Origin: Skermanella sp. TT6
Lineage (GTDB): Bacteria > Pseudomonadota > Alphaproteobacteria > Azospirillales > Azospirillaceae
NCBI RefSeq assembly: GCF_016653635.2
Contig: NZ_CP067420.1
Span: 4,676,001 to 4,740,000, forward strand
Reading direction: 5' to 3'
Length of the DNA stretch: 64,000 nt
The notes below the pieces were generated by a model that saw only the letters and a program-made list of their open reading frames with translations, was not told where the DNA came from and made no database searches. The translations under genes and the position numbers were made by a program. Below, one piece after another: positions 18,595 to 27,020 of the stretch (position 1 is the stretch's first letter; each line of letters opens with the position of its first letter).

Positions 18595-20178
18595 ATGGCA
18601 AGCCAGGAGATCGAGCTGAAGCTGCGGGTCGAGCCGCAGCATCTGCCCCGCTTCCGCAATTCCCCGGCACTGGCCGGATCGGCGGGCCGTCCGGCCGCCA
18701 AGAACCTCGAGAGCGTCTACTACGACACCGAGGACCTGCGCCTGCGCGGCCGCGACGTGACGCTGCGGGTACGCAAGCAGGGACGCAGCTTCGTCCAGAC
18801 CATCAAGGCCGCCAACGAGCATGCCGGCGGCGTGTTCAGCCGGGGCGAATGGGAATGCGCGGTGCCGACCGCGGAACCCGACCTCGCCGCCGTGACGGAC
18901 GAGGAGCCGTTGCGCCTGCTCGGCCCGATCACCCAGGCCGACCTGCGGCCGGTCTTCGCCAGCCACGTCAAGCGGCAGGTCCGGATGCTGAACGGCGCCG
19001 CGGGCCGCGGCCCCGAGACCGTGATCGAGGTCGCCATCGACCAGGGCGAGATCCGGACGTCCGGCGGGGAGGTCATGCCCCTGGCGGAGCTGGAGCTTGA
19101 GCTGAAGGGCGGCGACCCCCAGGCCCTGTTCGACCTGGCGCTGGAGTTGTCGGCCGTGGCGCCGCTGCGGATCGAGACCCGCACCAAGGCGGAGCGCGGC
19201 TACGCCCTGGCCGCGGGCGAGGCCGAATCGGCGGTGAAGGCCCGGAAGCTGCTGCTGACCCCGGACCATACCGCCGAGCAGGCGCTGGCCTCGATCATGC
19301 GCAACTGCCTGAGCCACGTGGTGCTGAACGAGGCGTCGGCGCTCAAGGGCGCCGACCCCGAGGGCGTCCACCAGATGCGGGTGGCGCTGCGGCGCCTGCG
19401 CTCCGCCCTGGGGCTGTTCCGCAGCCTGGTGCCGGCGGACCAGTACGGCTGGCTGGCCGCCGAGGTGAAGTGGCTGGCCGGCGAGCTCGGCAACGCGCGG
19501 GACTGGGACGTCTTCCTGGCCGACCTGCTGGCCCCGGTCGAAGGCGCGCTGGACGAGGAATCCGCCCGGGGCGGCCCCCTGACCGCGCTGCGGGAAGCCG
19601 CCCTGGCGAGCCGGGAGCGGGCCTATGAACGCGCGCGGGCGGCCATCCTGTCGACCCGCTACACCACCCTGCTGCTCAAGCTGGGAAGCTGGCTGGAGGC
19701 GCGCTCCTGGCGCCAGCAGCCGCTGTCGGAGGAGGCGGCCCGGCTGTTCGCCCCGGTCACCGACCTCGCCGACGGGCTGCTCGCCAAGCGGCACAAGCAG
19801 GCGCGCCGGCGCGGCGCCGGCTTCGCCCACCTGCGCGCCGAGCAGCGGCACGAGCTGCGCATCTCCCTGAAGAAGCTGCGCTACGCCGCGGAGTTCTTCC
19901 GGTCGCTCTACGGCGACAAGGCCACGGCGAAGTATCTTCGCCGGCTGGCAGCCCTGCAGGACGACCTGGGCCACCTGAACGACGTCGCCACCGCGGAGGC
20001 CCTGATGGGGCGGCTGGCGGCCGATCAGGTCGGCGGCCCCGGCCTGTGGCGCATCGGCGGCGGCATGGTGATCGGCTGGCACGCCCGCGGCGTCGCGCAG
20101 ATCGAGCCGAGGCTGGTCCAGGACTGGGAGAATTTCGCCGCGGCGAAGCCTTTCTGGTCGAAGGCTTCCAACGGCTAG
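18595..20178 (+). CDS. CYTH and CHAD domain protein
   Basis: 527 residues. The N-terminal CYTH domain starts with the E-x-E-x-K signature (EIELKLRV) and continues to about residue 205. A CHAD domain of conserved histidines (HQMRVALRRLRSALGLF ... HELRISLKKLRYAAEFF) occupies residues ~230-490. CYTH is the triphosphate-tunnel metalloenzyme fold; in this class it may act as an inorganic triphosphatase, with CHAD binding polyphosphate. The protein is probably cytoplasmic. An AT-rich leader of about 130 bases with an imperfect inverted repeat (TATTAC/GTAATA near 18462-18485) precedes it. The parA-like gene follows 18 bases later. Confidence 0.9.
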   Translation: MASQEIELKLRVEPQHLPRFRNSPALAGSAGRPAAKNLESVYYDTEDLRLRGRDVTLRVRKQGRSFVQTIKAANEHAGGVFSRGEWECAVPTAEPDLAAVTDEEPLRLLGPITQADLRPVFASHVKRQVRMLNGAAGRGPETVIEVAIDQGEIRTSGGEVMPLAELELELKGGDPQALFDLALELSAVAPLRIETRTKAERGYALAAGEAESAVKARKLLLTPDHTAEQALASIMRNCLSHVVLNEASALKGADPEGVHQMRVALRRLRSALGLFRSLVPADQYGWLAAEVKWLAGELGNARDWDVFLADLLAPVEGALDEESARGGPLTALREAALASRERAYERARAAILSTRYTTLLLKLGSWLEARSWRQQPLSEEAARLFAPVTDLADGLLAKRHKQARRRGAGFAHLRAEQRHELRISLKKLRYAAEFFRSLYGDKATAKYLRRLAALQDDLGHLNDVATAEALMGRLAADQVGGPGLWRIGGGMVIGWHARGVAQIEPRLVQDWENFAAAKPFWSKASNG

Positions 20179-20196
20179 GGTAGGATCGCCGCCACC

Positions 20197-20823
20197 ATGC
20201 TCACAGTCCTCGTCGCCAACATAAAGGGCGGTTGCGGCAAGACCACGATCGCAACCCATCTGGCGGCCGCCTTCGCGACGGCCGGCCAGAACACCCTGCT
20301 GGCGGACGTGGACCGTCAGAAATCCAGCCTGGGCTGGGTGGACCGCCGTCCGGCCGACGCGGCCCCCCTGACCGGGCTGGACTGGAGCAAGGACCTGGCC
20401 ACGCCGCCCAAGGGCTCCGGACGGCTGGTGATCGACGCGCCGGCCGCGCTCAAGACCAGGCAGATCGAGGAACTGGTCAAGCTGGCCGACGTGATCGTGC
20501 TGCCGGTGCTGCCCAGCGCCTTCGACGAGCAGGCGACCCGGCGCTTCCTGGACAAGCTGGAAGAGCTGAAGCCGATCGCGAAGAACAAGAAGGCGGTGGC
20601 GGTGGTCGGCAACCGCCTGCGCGCCCGGACCAAGTCGGCCGACCGGCTGGACGAGTTCCTGGACGGCGTCGGCCACAAGGTCGTGACCCGGATCCGCGAC
20701 ACCCAGCTCTATCCCGACACCGCCGCCACGGGTCTCAGCCTGTTCGACCTCAAGGGCAAGCGCGTCGGCGACTACCGCGCCGACTGGGAACCGCTGCTCA
20801 GCTACATTGCGCTGGTGGGATAG
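20197..20823 (+). CDS. Orphan ParA/MinD-like ATPase
   Basis: 208 residues. The deviant Walker A KGGCGKTT is at residues ~10-17, with the switch region LLADVDRQKSSLGWVDRR and Walker B-like LVIDAPA. It is close in size to small chromosomal ParA proteins such as ParC or PpfA that position cargo on the nucleoid. No ParB partner is adjacent. Its immediate position after the CYTH-CHAD gene suggests a shared transcript, and CHAD proteins bind polyphosphate granules, so granule positioning is an attractive but unproven role. Confidence 0.85.
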   Translation: MLTVLVANIKGGCGKTTIATHLAAAFATAGQNTLLADVDRQKSSLGWVDRRPADAAPLTGLDWSKDLATPPKGSGRLVIDAPAALKTRQIEELVKLADVIVLPVLPSAFDEQATRRFLDKLEELKPIAKNKKAVAVVGNRLRARTKSADRLDEFLDGVGHKVVTRIRDTQLYPDTAATGLSLFDLKGKRVGDYRADWEPLLSYIALVG

Positions 20824-20838
20824 CCGGGAACGCCGGCC

Positions 20839-21225
20839 TCACGGTTCGGCATAGCCGACGGGGCGCACCGTCAGGTCGAAACCCGCCGGGTCGCGGGTGA
20901 AGAACAGGCCGCCCCGGCGCTCGGAACTGGCGGGCAGGAAATCCAGGCGCAGCTCGCTCTCCTCGACGGTCCCCCGGGGGTCCGCCAGCCGCCCCCGGAT
21001 CAGCACTTCGGCCGCGGCCTCTCCCCCTTCGTTGCGGGCCAGGACGGCGACCCGCCAGCCGTTGTTCTGGCGCTGGATCTCCTCGACCTCGACCCGCACG
21101 TCCGGCGGCCGGTCGCCCTGGACGATCCCGGACCAGGCCAGGAACGCCATGGTGCCCGCCACCAGCAGGAGGCCGATGCCTCCCAGCAGCCATTCCAGCG
21201 CGGGTGTCCGCGGCTTCTCCGCCAT
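20839..21225 (-). CDS. TIGR02588 family protein
   Basis: 128 residues. One N-terminal membrane helix (WLLGGIGLLLVAGTMAFLAW) is followed by a periplasmic beta-sandwich-like domain (VEVEEIQRQNNGWRVAVLARNEGGEAAAE is its core). The family is known only as the companion of TIGR02587 membrane proteins; function is unknown. It lies 11 bases downstream of that gene, so the two are co-transcribed. Confidence 0.8.
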   Translation of the reverse strand: MAEKPRTPALEWLLGGIGLLLVAGTMAFLAWSGIVQGDRPPDVRVEVEEIQRQNNGWRVAVLARNEGGEAAAEVLIRGRLADPRGTVEESELRLDFLPASSERRGGLFFTRDPAGFDLTVRPVGYAEP

Positions 21226-21236
21226 GCCGGCCCCCC

Positions 21237-22067
21237 TCACAGGATCAGCCGCGCGGCGGCGGCGCCGATGGCGGCCGGGAACCCGAGGACGAGCACGGTC
21301 TTCACCAGTTCCTCCAAGCCCAGGCCGTCGGTGCGGCCGAAGGTCCACAGCACGTACAGGCTGATCAGCAGCGACAGCACGTAGGCCACGGCGGTCAGCC
21401 GCACGAACTCCCGCGCCGCCGACCCTTCGCGCGGTTCCGCGGTCCCGCGGAATCCGACGGCGTAGACGAAGCCGTGCATCATCAGGAGCGAGCCGGCGAC
21501 CAGCGCGATCGCGTGCCATTCCGTCATCATGAGGGCGATCAGGACGATCTCGTCCGTGGGCGCCACGTTGAACGCCATGAACATCGCTCCCACGCCCGCC
21601 AGGAACAGCTCGCCGCCATAGGTGTCGCGCCGGCTCTCCTCCTCTCCCCCGGCGTCGCGCTGCCCCAGCTGGCTGCGCGCGAGCATGGCGCCGATGGCGC
21701 CGGGAATGGCCTGGAGCACGATCTTGCCGGCGATCTCGTCGGCCGACATGCCGGTCTCCAGCACCGCCAGCACCAGCAGGATCGCGGCGGACGCGACGAA
21801 TCCGACCGCGAGCGCCGCGAAGGCGTCCAGGACGAAGTCCCGGGGACCGGCGCCCTTCTCGAATCCGGCGTAATAGGCGAGGACGGAGAGCAGCGGGACG
21901 GTCAGCGCCAGGAACAGGATCAGGCGCGACCTCGGCATGTAGAAGCCGAGCCACCACATCTCCATGGTCATCATGAGCGGCAGGGAAAAGATGATCGCCC
22001 CGCCGAACGCACGCCCCGTCGCGACGGCGTACTCGCGGTTGATCTTCCACTCCATCGCATCGGTCAT
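21237..22067 (-). CDS. TIGR02587 family integral membrane protein
   Basis: About 276 residues from MTDAMEWKINREYAVA, chosen because GGGGGA precedes that ATG; an ATG at 22109 is in frame. There are six to eight membrane helices, including FGGAIIFSLPLMMTMEMWW, ALAVGFVASAAILLVLAVLE and LALMMTEWHAIALVAGSL-like segments. The family has no known function and is typically followed by TIGR02588, as here. Confidence 0.8.
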   Translation of the reverse strand: MTDAMEWKINREYAVATGRAFGGAIIFSLPLMMTMEMWWLGFYMPRSRLILFLALTVPLLSVLAYYAGFEKGAGPRDFVLDAFAALAVGFVASAAILLVLAVLETGMSADEIAGKIVLQAIPGAIGAMLARSQLGQRDAGGEEESRRDTYGGELFLAGVGAMFMAFNVAPTDEIVLIALMMTEWHAIALVAGSLLMMHGFVYAVGFRGTAEPREGSAAREFVRLTAVAYVLSLLISLYVLWTFGRTDGLGLEELVKTVLVLGFPAAIGAAAARLIL

Positions 22068-22353
22068 CGATCCCCCGCGCATGTTCCCCTCCCCGGGAAG
22101 ACGTTTCATGGCCGCCGGTTCCCGCCATACGGATTGGGTAGTCCAAAATTACTGGACGGGTTCCAGCAAACTCGACGGCGGGACGGCTCCGGATCGCTGC
22201 CGGCATGCTCGTGAGCCGACAGGAACCCGCCGGCTGCGCGCCTTTCATAACTCTTTCGAAAGTGGCACGGAGCTTGCTGATAGGGAAAGCATCGGCGGAC
22301 GGCGATGGTGCCGACGGCGAAATGGAACAGACCTTCGATCAGCGGAGAAAATC

Positions 22354-22611
22354 ATGAGCACCAATGTCGGCGTTGAGCAGAGCGGCAAGTCGGGCGGCGA
22401 CGCGTTCGGTCACTCCACCTCGGGTTCCATGGGCGTCGGCGGTGCCGGCCTGGGCTCCGCCTCGGCCTTCGGCGGCTACGGCAACGGCTCGAGCTCGGGC
22501 ACCGCGTCGGGCTTCGGCGGCGATGCCGGCTCCACCTCGGCCGCCGCGGGCGCCCTGGGCGGCGACGTCAGCGACAACACTTCGATCGGCTCCATCACGA
22601 TCAACTCTTGA
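22354..22611 (+). CDS. Gly/Ser/Ala-rich low-complexity small protein
   Basis: 85 residues from MSTNVGVEQSGKSGGDAFGH, with GGAG eight bases upstream and a strong terminator 28 bases after the stop, so it is a real transcription unit. The sequence is mostly G, S and A in loose repeats (GSASAFGGYGNGSSSG, GFGGDAGSTSAAAGALGG) and ends NTSIGSITINS. There is no signal peptide, cysteine or membrane helix. It is probably disordered or a glycine-rich structural protein. I do not recognise the family. Confidence 0.65.
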   Translation: MSTNVGVEQSGKSGGDAFGHSTSGSMGVGGAGLGSASAFGGYGNGSSSGTASGFGGDAGSTSAAAGALGGDVSDNTSIGSITINS

Positions 22612-22638
22612 TCGCTGACGGGCCCTTCGGGTCAGGAA

Positions 22639-22671
22639 AAAGGCGCGGCGCCCCTTGGGCGCCGCGCCTTT
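22639..22671. terminator. Strong bidirectional terminator
   Basis: Perfect 15-bp arms (22639-22653 and 22657-22671) around a 3-base loop, with an A run on the left and TTT on the right. It ends the Gly/Ser-rich gene on the plus strand and the small membrane gene on the minus strand. Confidence 0.85.
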
Positions 22672-22690
22672 CCGTTTTCGACGTCAGCTC

Positions 22691-22912
22691 TCAGTTCTCG
22701 TGTGCCGCGGTATCGCCCGGTCCCCGGGGGCGCGCGCCGGCCTGGTCGAAGGCCCGGCGGATCGAGAAGAAGATCACGCCGACGGCCACCACGAAAACGA
22801 CCAGCCCCATGTAATAGAACGTGTGATCCGCTGCGCGCGACGCCACGAACAGCCCGATCAGGCCGATCACGCCGACGATGCCGTTGGTCACCCATGTGCC
22901 GATCTTGTCCAC
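22691..22912 (-). CDS. Small two-helix membrane protein
   Basis: 73 residues from a GTG with a strong GGAGGAG ribosome site. Two membrane helices (WVTNGIVGVIGLIGLFVAS and TFYYMGLVVFVVAVGVIFF) precede a basic/polar tail. It resembles small inner-membrane proteins of unknown function. The gene ends at the shared bidirectional terminator. Confidence 0.7.
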   Translation of the reverse strand: MDKIGTWVTNGIVGVIGLIGLFVASRAADHTFYYMGLVVFVVAVGVIFFSIRRAFDQAGARPRGPGDTAAHEN

Positions 22913-23013
22913 CGTACTCTCCTCCGTTCCGCAAGGCGGCTCACCGCCACCGTCGATGATTCCGCATCTCTAATAGGGAAACGGCGCGATCGTCGCAATC
23001 GATCCTTAGATCC

Positions 23014-23214
23014 TGGAGCTGTACCCGATCAAGTCGGTCCGCCCGAGACAGCTGATCCGGTTCGTTGCGCCATGGGCGCAACTACGATCGTCGGCCCGCA
23101 TCAGCTCCGCCCTGCATCGAGCCGTAGGTTGCGCCCATGGCGCAACACAGTGCGGCGAATGGACCGGCCGGCTGCGAGGAGCGGAGCGGTTCAACCTGAT
23201 CGGGCACATCTCTA
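23014..23214. repeat. Dispersed inverted-repeat element, copy A (MITE-like, full length)
   Basis: A 201-bp unit with imperfect 22-bp terminal inverted repeats (23014-23035 and 23193-23214, 19/22 matching). Inside are two 19-bp blocks, GTTGCGCCATGGGCGCAAC (23064-23082) and its exact reverse complement (23128-23146). Similar units occur near 32.5 and 47.1 kb. There is no coding capacity, so it is a non-autonomous element. Its right end overlaps the stop codon of the neighbouring histidine kinase gene. Confidence 0.7.
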
Positions 23215-24648
23215 GGACGACGGGCTGCCGGCCATCGGGAGTTCCAGCACGAAGCAGGTGCCGCGGGAATCGCTTCCGGCCAGGCGGATGTCACCGCCAT
23301 GGGCGCGGGCGACCTCGCGCGCGATCGCCAGGCCCAGGCCCGTGCCGCCGGCGCGGGCGGAGCCGGCGAAGGGCTGGAACAGGTTCTCCCGGGCGCGGGG
23401 CGCCAGGCCCGGCCCGTTGTCGCTGACCGTCAATGCTAGCCGCCCGTCGTCGCCCGCCGGCGGCGCCGCCGCGACCGTGACCTCGGTGGCGCCGGCCTCC
23501 AGCGCGTTCCGGGCCAGGTTGGCCAGCGCGCGGGAAAGCTGCTCGCGGTCGGCCTGGACCCTCAGCTCCCGCGGCACGCGGTTGACCAGGGCGACGCCGG
23601 CCCCGGCGGCCGGCGCCAGCTCGGCCCCGACCTCCTCGACCATTTCGGCCAGCGGCACGGCCGCGCGCCTGAGCGGCAGCGTGCCGTCGCGCGAATAGGC
23701 CAGGGTCTGGCTGCACAGCTCGACCGCCCGGTCGATCGCCTGCATCAGGCGCGGCGTGACCCGGCGGACCTCCGGATCCTCGCTGACCGCCAGCCGTTCG
23801 GAGACCAGGGCGGCGGTGGACAGGATGTTGCGGAGGTCGTGGTTGATCTTCGTGACCGCCGTGCCGAGCGCCGCCAGCCGCTCCCTCTGGCGCAGCGCCG
23901 CGCGCAGGCTCGCCTGCATGTCGATCAGTTCGCGCTGGGCCATGCCGATCTCGTCGGCCCGGCCGGTCGGCGGCAGGGTCGCCGACAGGTCCTCGGGATC
24001 GCGGCGGAAGGCCATCATGCTGGCGGTGATCCGCTGCATCGGCCGGACCATCAGGCCGTTCAGGCTGAGGAACACCAGGCCGGCGGTGATCAGGGAGATC
24101 AGCACCGACAGGGCCAGGATGCGCTCGGCGAAGTCGATCATCTCGGCGCGGAGCGGCGCCTCGTCCAGGATCAGCTCGACTTCGGCCCTGCCGTCCTTCG
24201 GGGAGGCGCCGAAGACCCGGATCACCCTGTCCTCCCGGCGGACCAGCAGGGCCACGGCGTCCACGATCATGTCGAACCACATGGCGCGCCGCAGGTCGTA
24301 GGCCTGGGCAACCGGCGGCGTGGGCGTCGTGCTCAGCATGTAGATGCGTTCGTCCGGCAGTTCGAGATCGACCGAATAGGCGCCGACATGGGCGAGCAGC
24401 TTGGTCTCCAGCTCCTCGGTGACCATCTGGTCGGGCGCCGCCTCGATCGTCAGGGCCGCGAGATGGCCGGCCGCCATGCGCTGCTCCAGCCAGGTCTGCC
24501 GGAAGCGGGCGACCGACGGCGCGAAGATCAGCACCTCCGCCAGCATGACGAACAGGATGGTCATGACCAGCAGCTTGGCCGACAGGCTGGTGGCGAACTT
24601 GCGAAGGATCATGGCCGGCGGCGTATCCGTTCCGTTGGGGACGGACAC
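23212..24648 (-). CDS. Membrane sensor histidine kinase (HAMP-HisKA-HATPase)
   Basis: 478 residues from a GTG at 24648; an ATG 12 codons in (MILRKFATSLSAKLL) is equally plausible. There are two membrane helices (~residues 22-44 and ~177-200) with a periplasmic sensor loop between, then HAMP, HisKA (TKINHDLRNILSTAALVSERL) and HATPase (N box NLARNALEA, G1 DNGPGLA, G2 GTGLGLAIAREVARAHGG). No response regulator is adjacent. The stop codon TAG coincides with the end of the copy-A repeat element, so the original C-terminus may have been altered by its insertion. Confidence 0.85.
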   Translation of the reverse strand: MSVPNGTDTPPAMILRKFATSLSAKLLVMTILFVMLAEVLIFAPSVARFRQTWLEQRMAAGHLAALTIEAAPDQMVTEELETKLLAHVGAYSVDLELPDERIYMLSTTPTPPVAQAYDLRRAMWFDMIVDAVALLVRREDRVIRVFGASPKDGRAEVELILDEAPLRAEMIDFAERILALSVLISLITAGLVFLSLNGLMVRPMQRITASMMAFRRDPEDLSATLPPTGRADEIGMAQRELIDMQASLRAALRQRERLAALGTAVTKINHDLRNILSTAALVSERLAVSEDPEVRRVTPRLMQAIDRAVELCSQTLAYSRDGTLPLRRAAVPLAEMVEEVGAELAPAAGAGVALVNRVPRELRVQADREQLSRALANLARNALEAGATEVTVAAAPPAGDDGRLALTVSDNGPGLAPRARENLFQPFAGSARAGGTGLGLAIAREVARAHGGDIRLAGSDSRGTCFVLELPMAGSPSS

Positions 24649-24694
24649 CTTATACTTAAAAAGCCGGCTTGTTGAACCCGTGGGGCGGAAAGTT

Positions 24695-26107
24695 TCAGCC
24701 GAACCGGCCGAGGAAGCGGACCAGGCCGCGGGTCCGGCCGCTGAACAGCTTGGGCGTGTAGAAGCTGCCCGCCGCCCGCTTCCCCGCCTCCCCCAGGGTC
24801 GGGTACGGCGCGATCATGGACGCGACGGCGCCGATCTTGAGCTTCTGCGAGATCGCCAGGCACCAGACCTGGATCAGCTCGCCGGCATGCGCCCCCACGA
24901 TGGAGGCGCCGAGGATCCGGCCGTTGGGCAGGGTCAGGACCTTGACCTTGCCCTCGGTGTCCCGCTCGGCCTGGGCGCGGTCGTTCTCCTCGAAACCCCA
25001 GGTCAGCACGCGCACGTCGCCATGGGATTGGCGCGCCTGCGCCTCGGTCATGCCGACATGGGCCAGCTCCGGCTCGGTGTAGGTGACCCAGGGCAGCGCC
25101 GAGTAGTCCACCTTGGCGGGCAGCCGGAACAGCGCGTTCCGGATCACGATCCCGGCATGGTAGCCGGCGATATGGGTGAACTGCGGCCCGCCCGCCACGT
25201 CGCCGACGGCATGGACCCGGCGGTTGGTGGTGCGCAGCCGGGCGTCGGTCTTCACCCCCCGGGGCGTGTACTCGATCCCGGCCAGCTCGAGCCCCAGGCC
25301 GTCCACGTTGGCCTGCCGCCCGGCGGCCACCAGCAGGTCGGAACCCTCGATCCGGCCGCCGTCGGCCAGCACGACGGCGATGCCGTTGCCGTGGCGCTGG
25401 ACGCGGGCGATCTCCGCCCCCTCGCGCAGATCGACCCCCTCGGCCCTGATCCGGTCGCGCACCACGGCGACCAGGTCGGGATCGTCCTTGGGCAGGATCG
25501 TGTCCTTCTGGAGCACGGTGACCCGGACGCCCAGCCGGCGGTGGGCCTGGGCCATTTCCATCCCGATCGGCCCGCCGCCGATCACGATCAGGTGGTCGGG
25601 CGCCGCCTTGCGCTCGAAGATCGTCTCGTTGGTCAGGTACGGAACCCCGTCCAGGCCGGGGATCGGCGGCGTCGCCGCGCGCGATCCCGTCGCCAGCACG
25701 AAGCGGCGGGCACGGACCGTGGTGCCGCCGGCCTCCACCGCGTCCGGGCCGGTGAAGCGGGCCTCGGCCCGGATCACCCGAACCCCCAATCCCTCGAACC
25801 GCTGCACGGAATCGTTGGGCGCTATGGCGGCGATCACGCCGTGGACATGGTCGTGGACCCGTGCGAAGTCGATCTCCGGCTCGTGGCCGTTCACCCCGAA
25901 ACGGCCGGCATGGCGGACCGCGTCGGCCGCCCGCGCTGCGGCCAGAAGCGACTTGGACGGCACGCAGCCATAGTTGAGGCAGTCCCCGCCCATGGCGCCG
26001 CGCTCGATAAGGACCGTGGAGGCGCCCATCTGGACCGCGCCGGCCGCGACCGAAAGCCCGCCGGATCCGGCGCCGATCACGCATATGTCCGTCCTGACCT
26101 CAGCCAT
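24695..26107 (-). CDS. FAD-dependent pyridine nucleotide-disulfide oxidoreductase
   Basis: 470 residues. The FAD-binding GxGxxG is ICVIGAGSGGLSVAAGA, the redox-active disulfide is GGDCLNYGCVPSKSLLAA, the NAD(P) site is LIVIGGGPIGMEMAQ, and a second FAD contact is HAVGDVAGGPQFTH. The dimerisation domain is C-terminal. It is of the dihydrolipoamide dehydrogenase/mercuric reductase class, but lacks an N-terminal metal-binding domain and the C-terminal Cys pair of MerA. No 2-oxoacid dehydrogenase is nearby. It overlaps the TVP38 gene by 8 bases, a pairing seen in many bacteria whose substrate is unclear. Confidence 0.9.
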   Translation of the reverse strand: MAEVRTDICVIGAGSGGLSVAAGAVQMGASTVLIERGAMGGDCLNYGCVPSKSLLAAARAADAVRHAGRFGVNGHEPEIDFARVHDHVHGVIAAIAPNDSVQRFEGLGVRVIRAEARFTGPDAVEAGGTTVRARRFVLATGSRAATPPIPGLDGVPYLTNETIFERKAAPDHLIVIGGGPIGMEMAQAHRRLGVRVTVLQKDTILPKDDPDLVAVVRDRIRAEGVDLREGAEIARVQRHGNGIAVVLADGGRIEGSDLLVAAGRQANVDGLGLELAGIEYTPRGVKTDARLRTTNRRVHAVGDVAGGPQFTHIAGYHAGIVIRNALFRLPAKVDYSALPWVTYTEPELAHVGMTEAQARQSHGDVRVLTWGFEENDRAQAERDTEGKVKVLTLPNGRILGASIVGAHAGELIQVWCLAISQKLKIGAVASMIAPYPTLGEAGKRAAGSFYTPKLFSGRTRGLVRFLGRFG

Positions 26108-26831
26108 GGGCGCTATTCCCCTTGAACTTCTTGTAGATGACAGGCACCAGCGCCAGCAGCGAGAGCCCGGCGATCGGCAGCAGGATCTCCGGATCGAGGA
26201 TGATCGACAGGTCCGGCGTTCCGCCCGCGTCGAACACGGCTCCCACGCCGTTGCCGACCGAGGCGTAGACGAAGCTGCCGGGAATGATCCCGAGGAAGGT
26301 GCCGAGCGCGTAGGTGCCGAGCGGCACGCCCAGGAACGCCGGCACCAGGTTGACCAGCCAGAACGGGAACAGCGGCACCAGCCGGAGGACCAGCAGGTAG
26401 CTGAGCGCGTTCTCGCGGAACCCCGCTTCAAGCCTTTCCATCCACGGCCCGGCCCGGCGGCGCAGCCCGCTGCCCAGGGCGGTCCGCGCGGCGAGGAACA
26501 CGCCGATCGCGCCGAGCGTGGCGCCGGTGACCACGTAGACGCCGCCCGCCAGGGTACCGAACAGGAACCCGCCCGCGATGGTCAGCACCGCGGCGCCCGG
26601 GATCGAGAAGGCCACCGCCGCCGCATATGCCCCGATGAAGGCCAGGGGCGCCACCAGGGGATGGCGCGCGACCAGGTCGAGCAGGGTTTCCCGGTGCTCC
26701 CCGAGGGTCGAGAAGTTCAGGTACCGGTGGAGCCCGAGGGCGAAGAAGGCGACCAATCCCGCGGCCAGCACCGCCAGCGGCAGGAAGCGCCTCAGGTTGG
26801 AAGGCTCGGACATCGGTTCGGCGGCGGCCAT
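26100..26831 (-). CDS. TVP38/TMEM64 (DedA-like) membrane protein
   Basis: About 243 residues from MAAAEPMSEPSNLRRF, the start with AGGAAG at proper spacing. The SNARE-associated/VTT domain has GFLFGTLAGGVYVVTGATLG and RLVPLFPFWLVNLVPAFLGV, plus FLGIIPGSFVYASVGNG. Relatives are lipid scramblase-like or proton-coupled membrane proteins involved in envelope homeostasis. It is translationally coupled to the downstream disulfide oxidoreductase. Confidence 0.9.
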   Translation of the reverse strand: MAAAEPMSEPSNLRRFLPLAVLAAGLVAFFALGLHRYLNFSTLGEHRETLLDLVARHPLVAPLAFIGAYAAAVAFSIPGAAVLTIAGGFLFGTLAGGVYVVTGATLGAIGVFLAARTALGSGLRRRAGPWMERLEAGFRENALSYLLVLRLVPLFPFWLVNLVPAFLGVPLGTYALGTFLGIIPGSFVYASVGNGVGAVFDAGGTPDLSIILDPEILLPIAGLSLLALVPVIYKKFKGNSAHG

Positions 26832-26934
26832 GGGCGTCTTCCTCTCCATCGGCGGGGTGCTTCCGAGAGTTATCATCGGGCGATGCTCACCGGCCAGTCA
26901 CCTTGCCGTGAGGCCGCCCGTGAGGTTGATCCGC

Positions 26935-26960
26935 GAGGTTGCCCCGAGAGGTTGCCCCGA
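26935..26960. repeat. 13-bp tandem duplication
   Basis: GAGGTTGCCCCGA occurs twice in direct succession (26935-26947, 26948-26960), in the spacer between the TVP38 gene and the divergent unknown gene. A degenerate third unit may lie to the left. It could be a repeat-slippage product or part of a regulatory site. Confidence 0.6.
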
Positions 26961-27020
26961 GAGGATGGGGCACCGGGACGGTTGATCTTGTGATGACACA
27001 CGGCACCGGGGATCAACGTC

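Noticed and set aside
18472..20676. 734-residue minus-strand frame
   Set aside because: It lies antisense to the CYTH-CHAD and ParA genes and has shadow composition.
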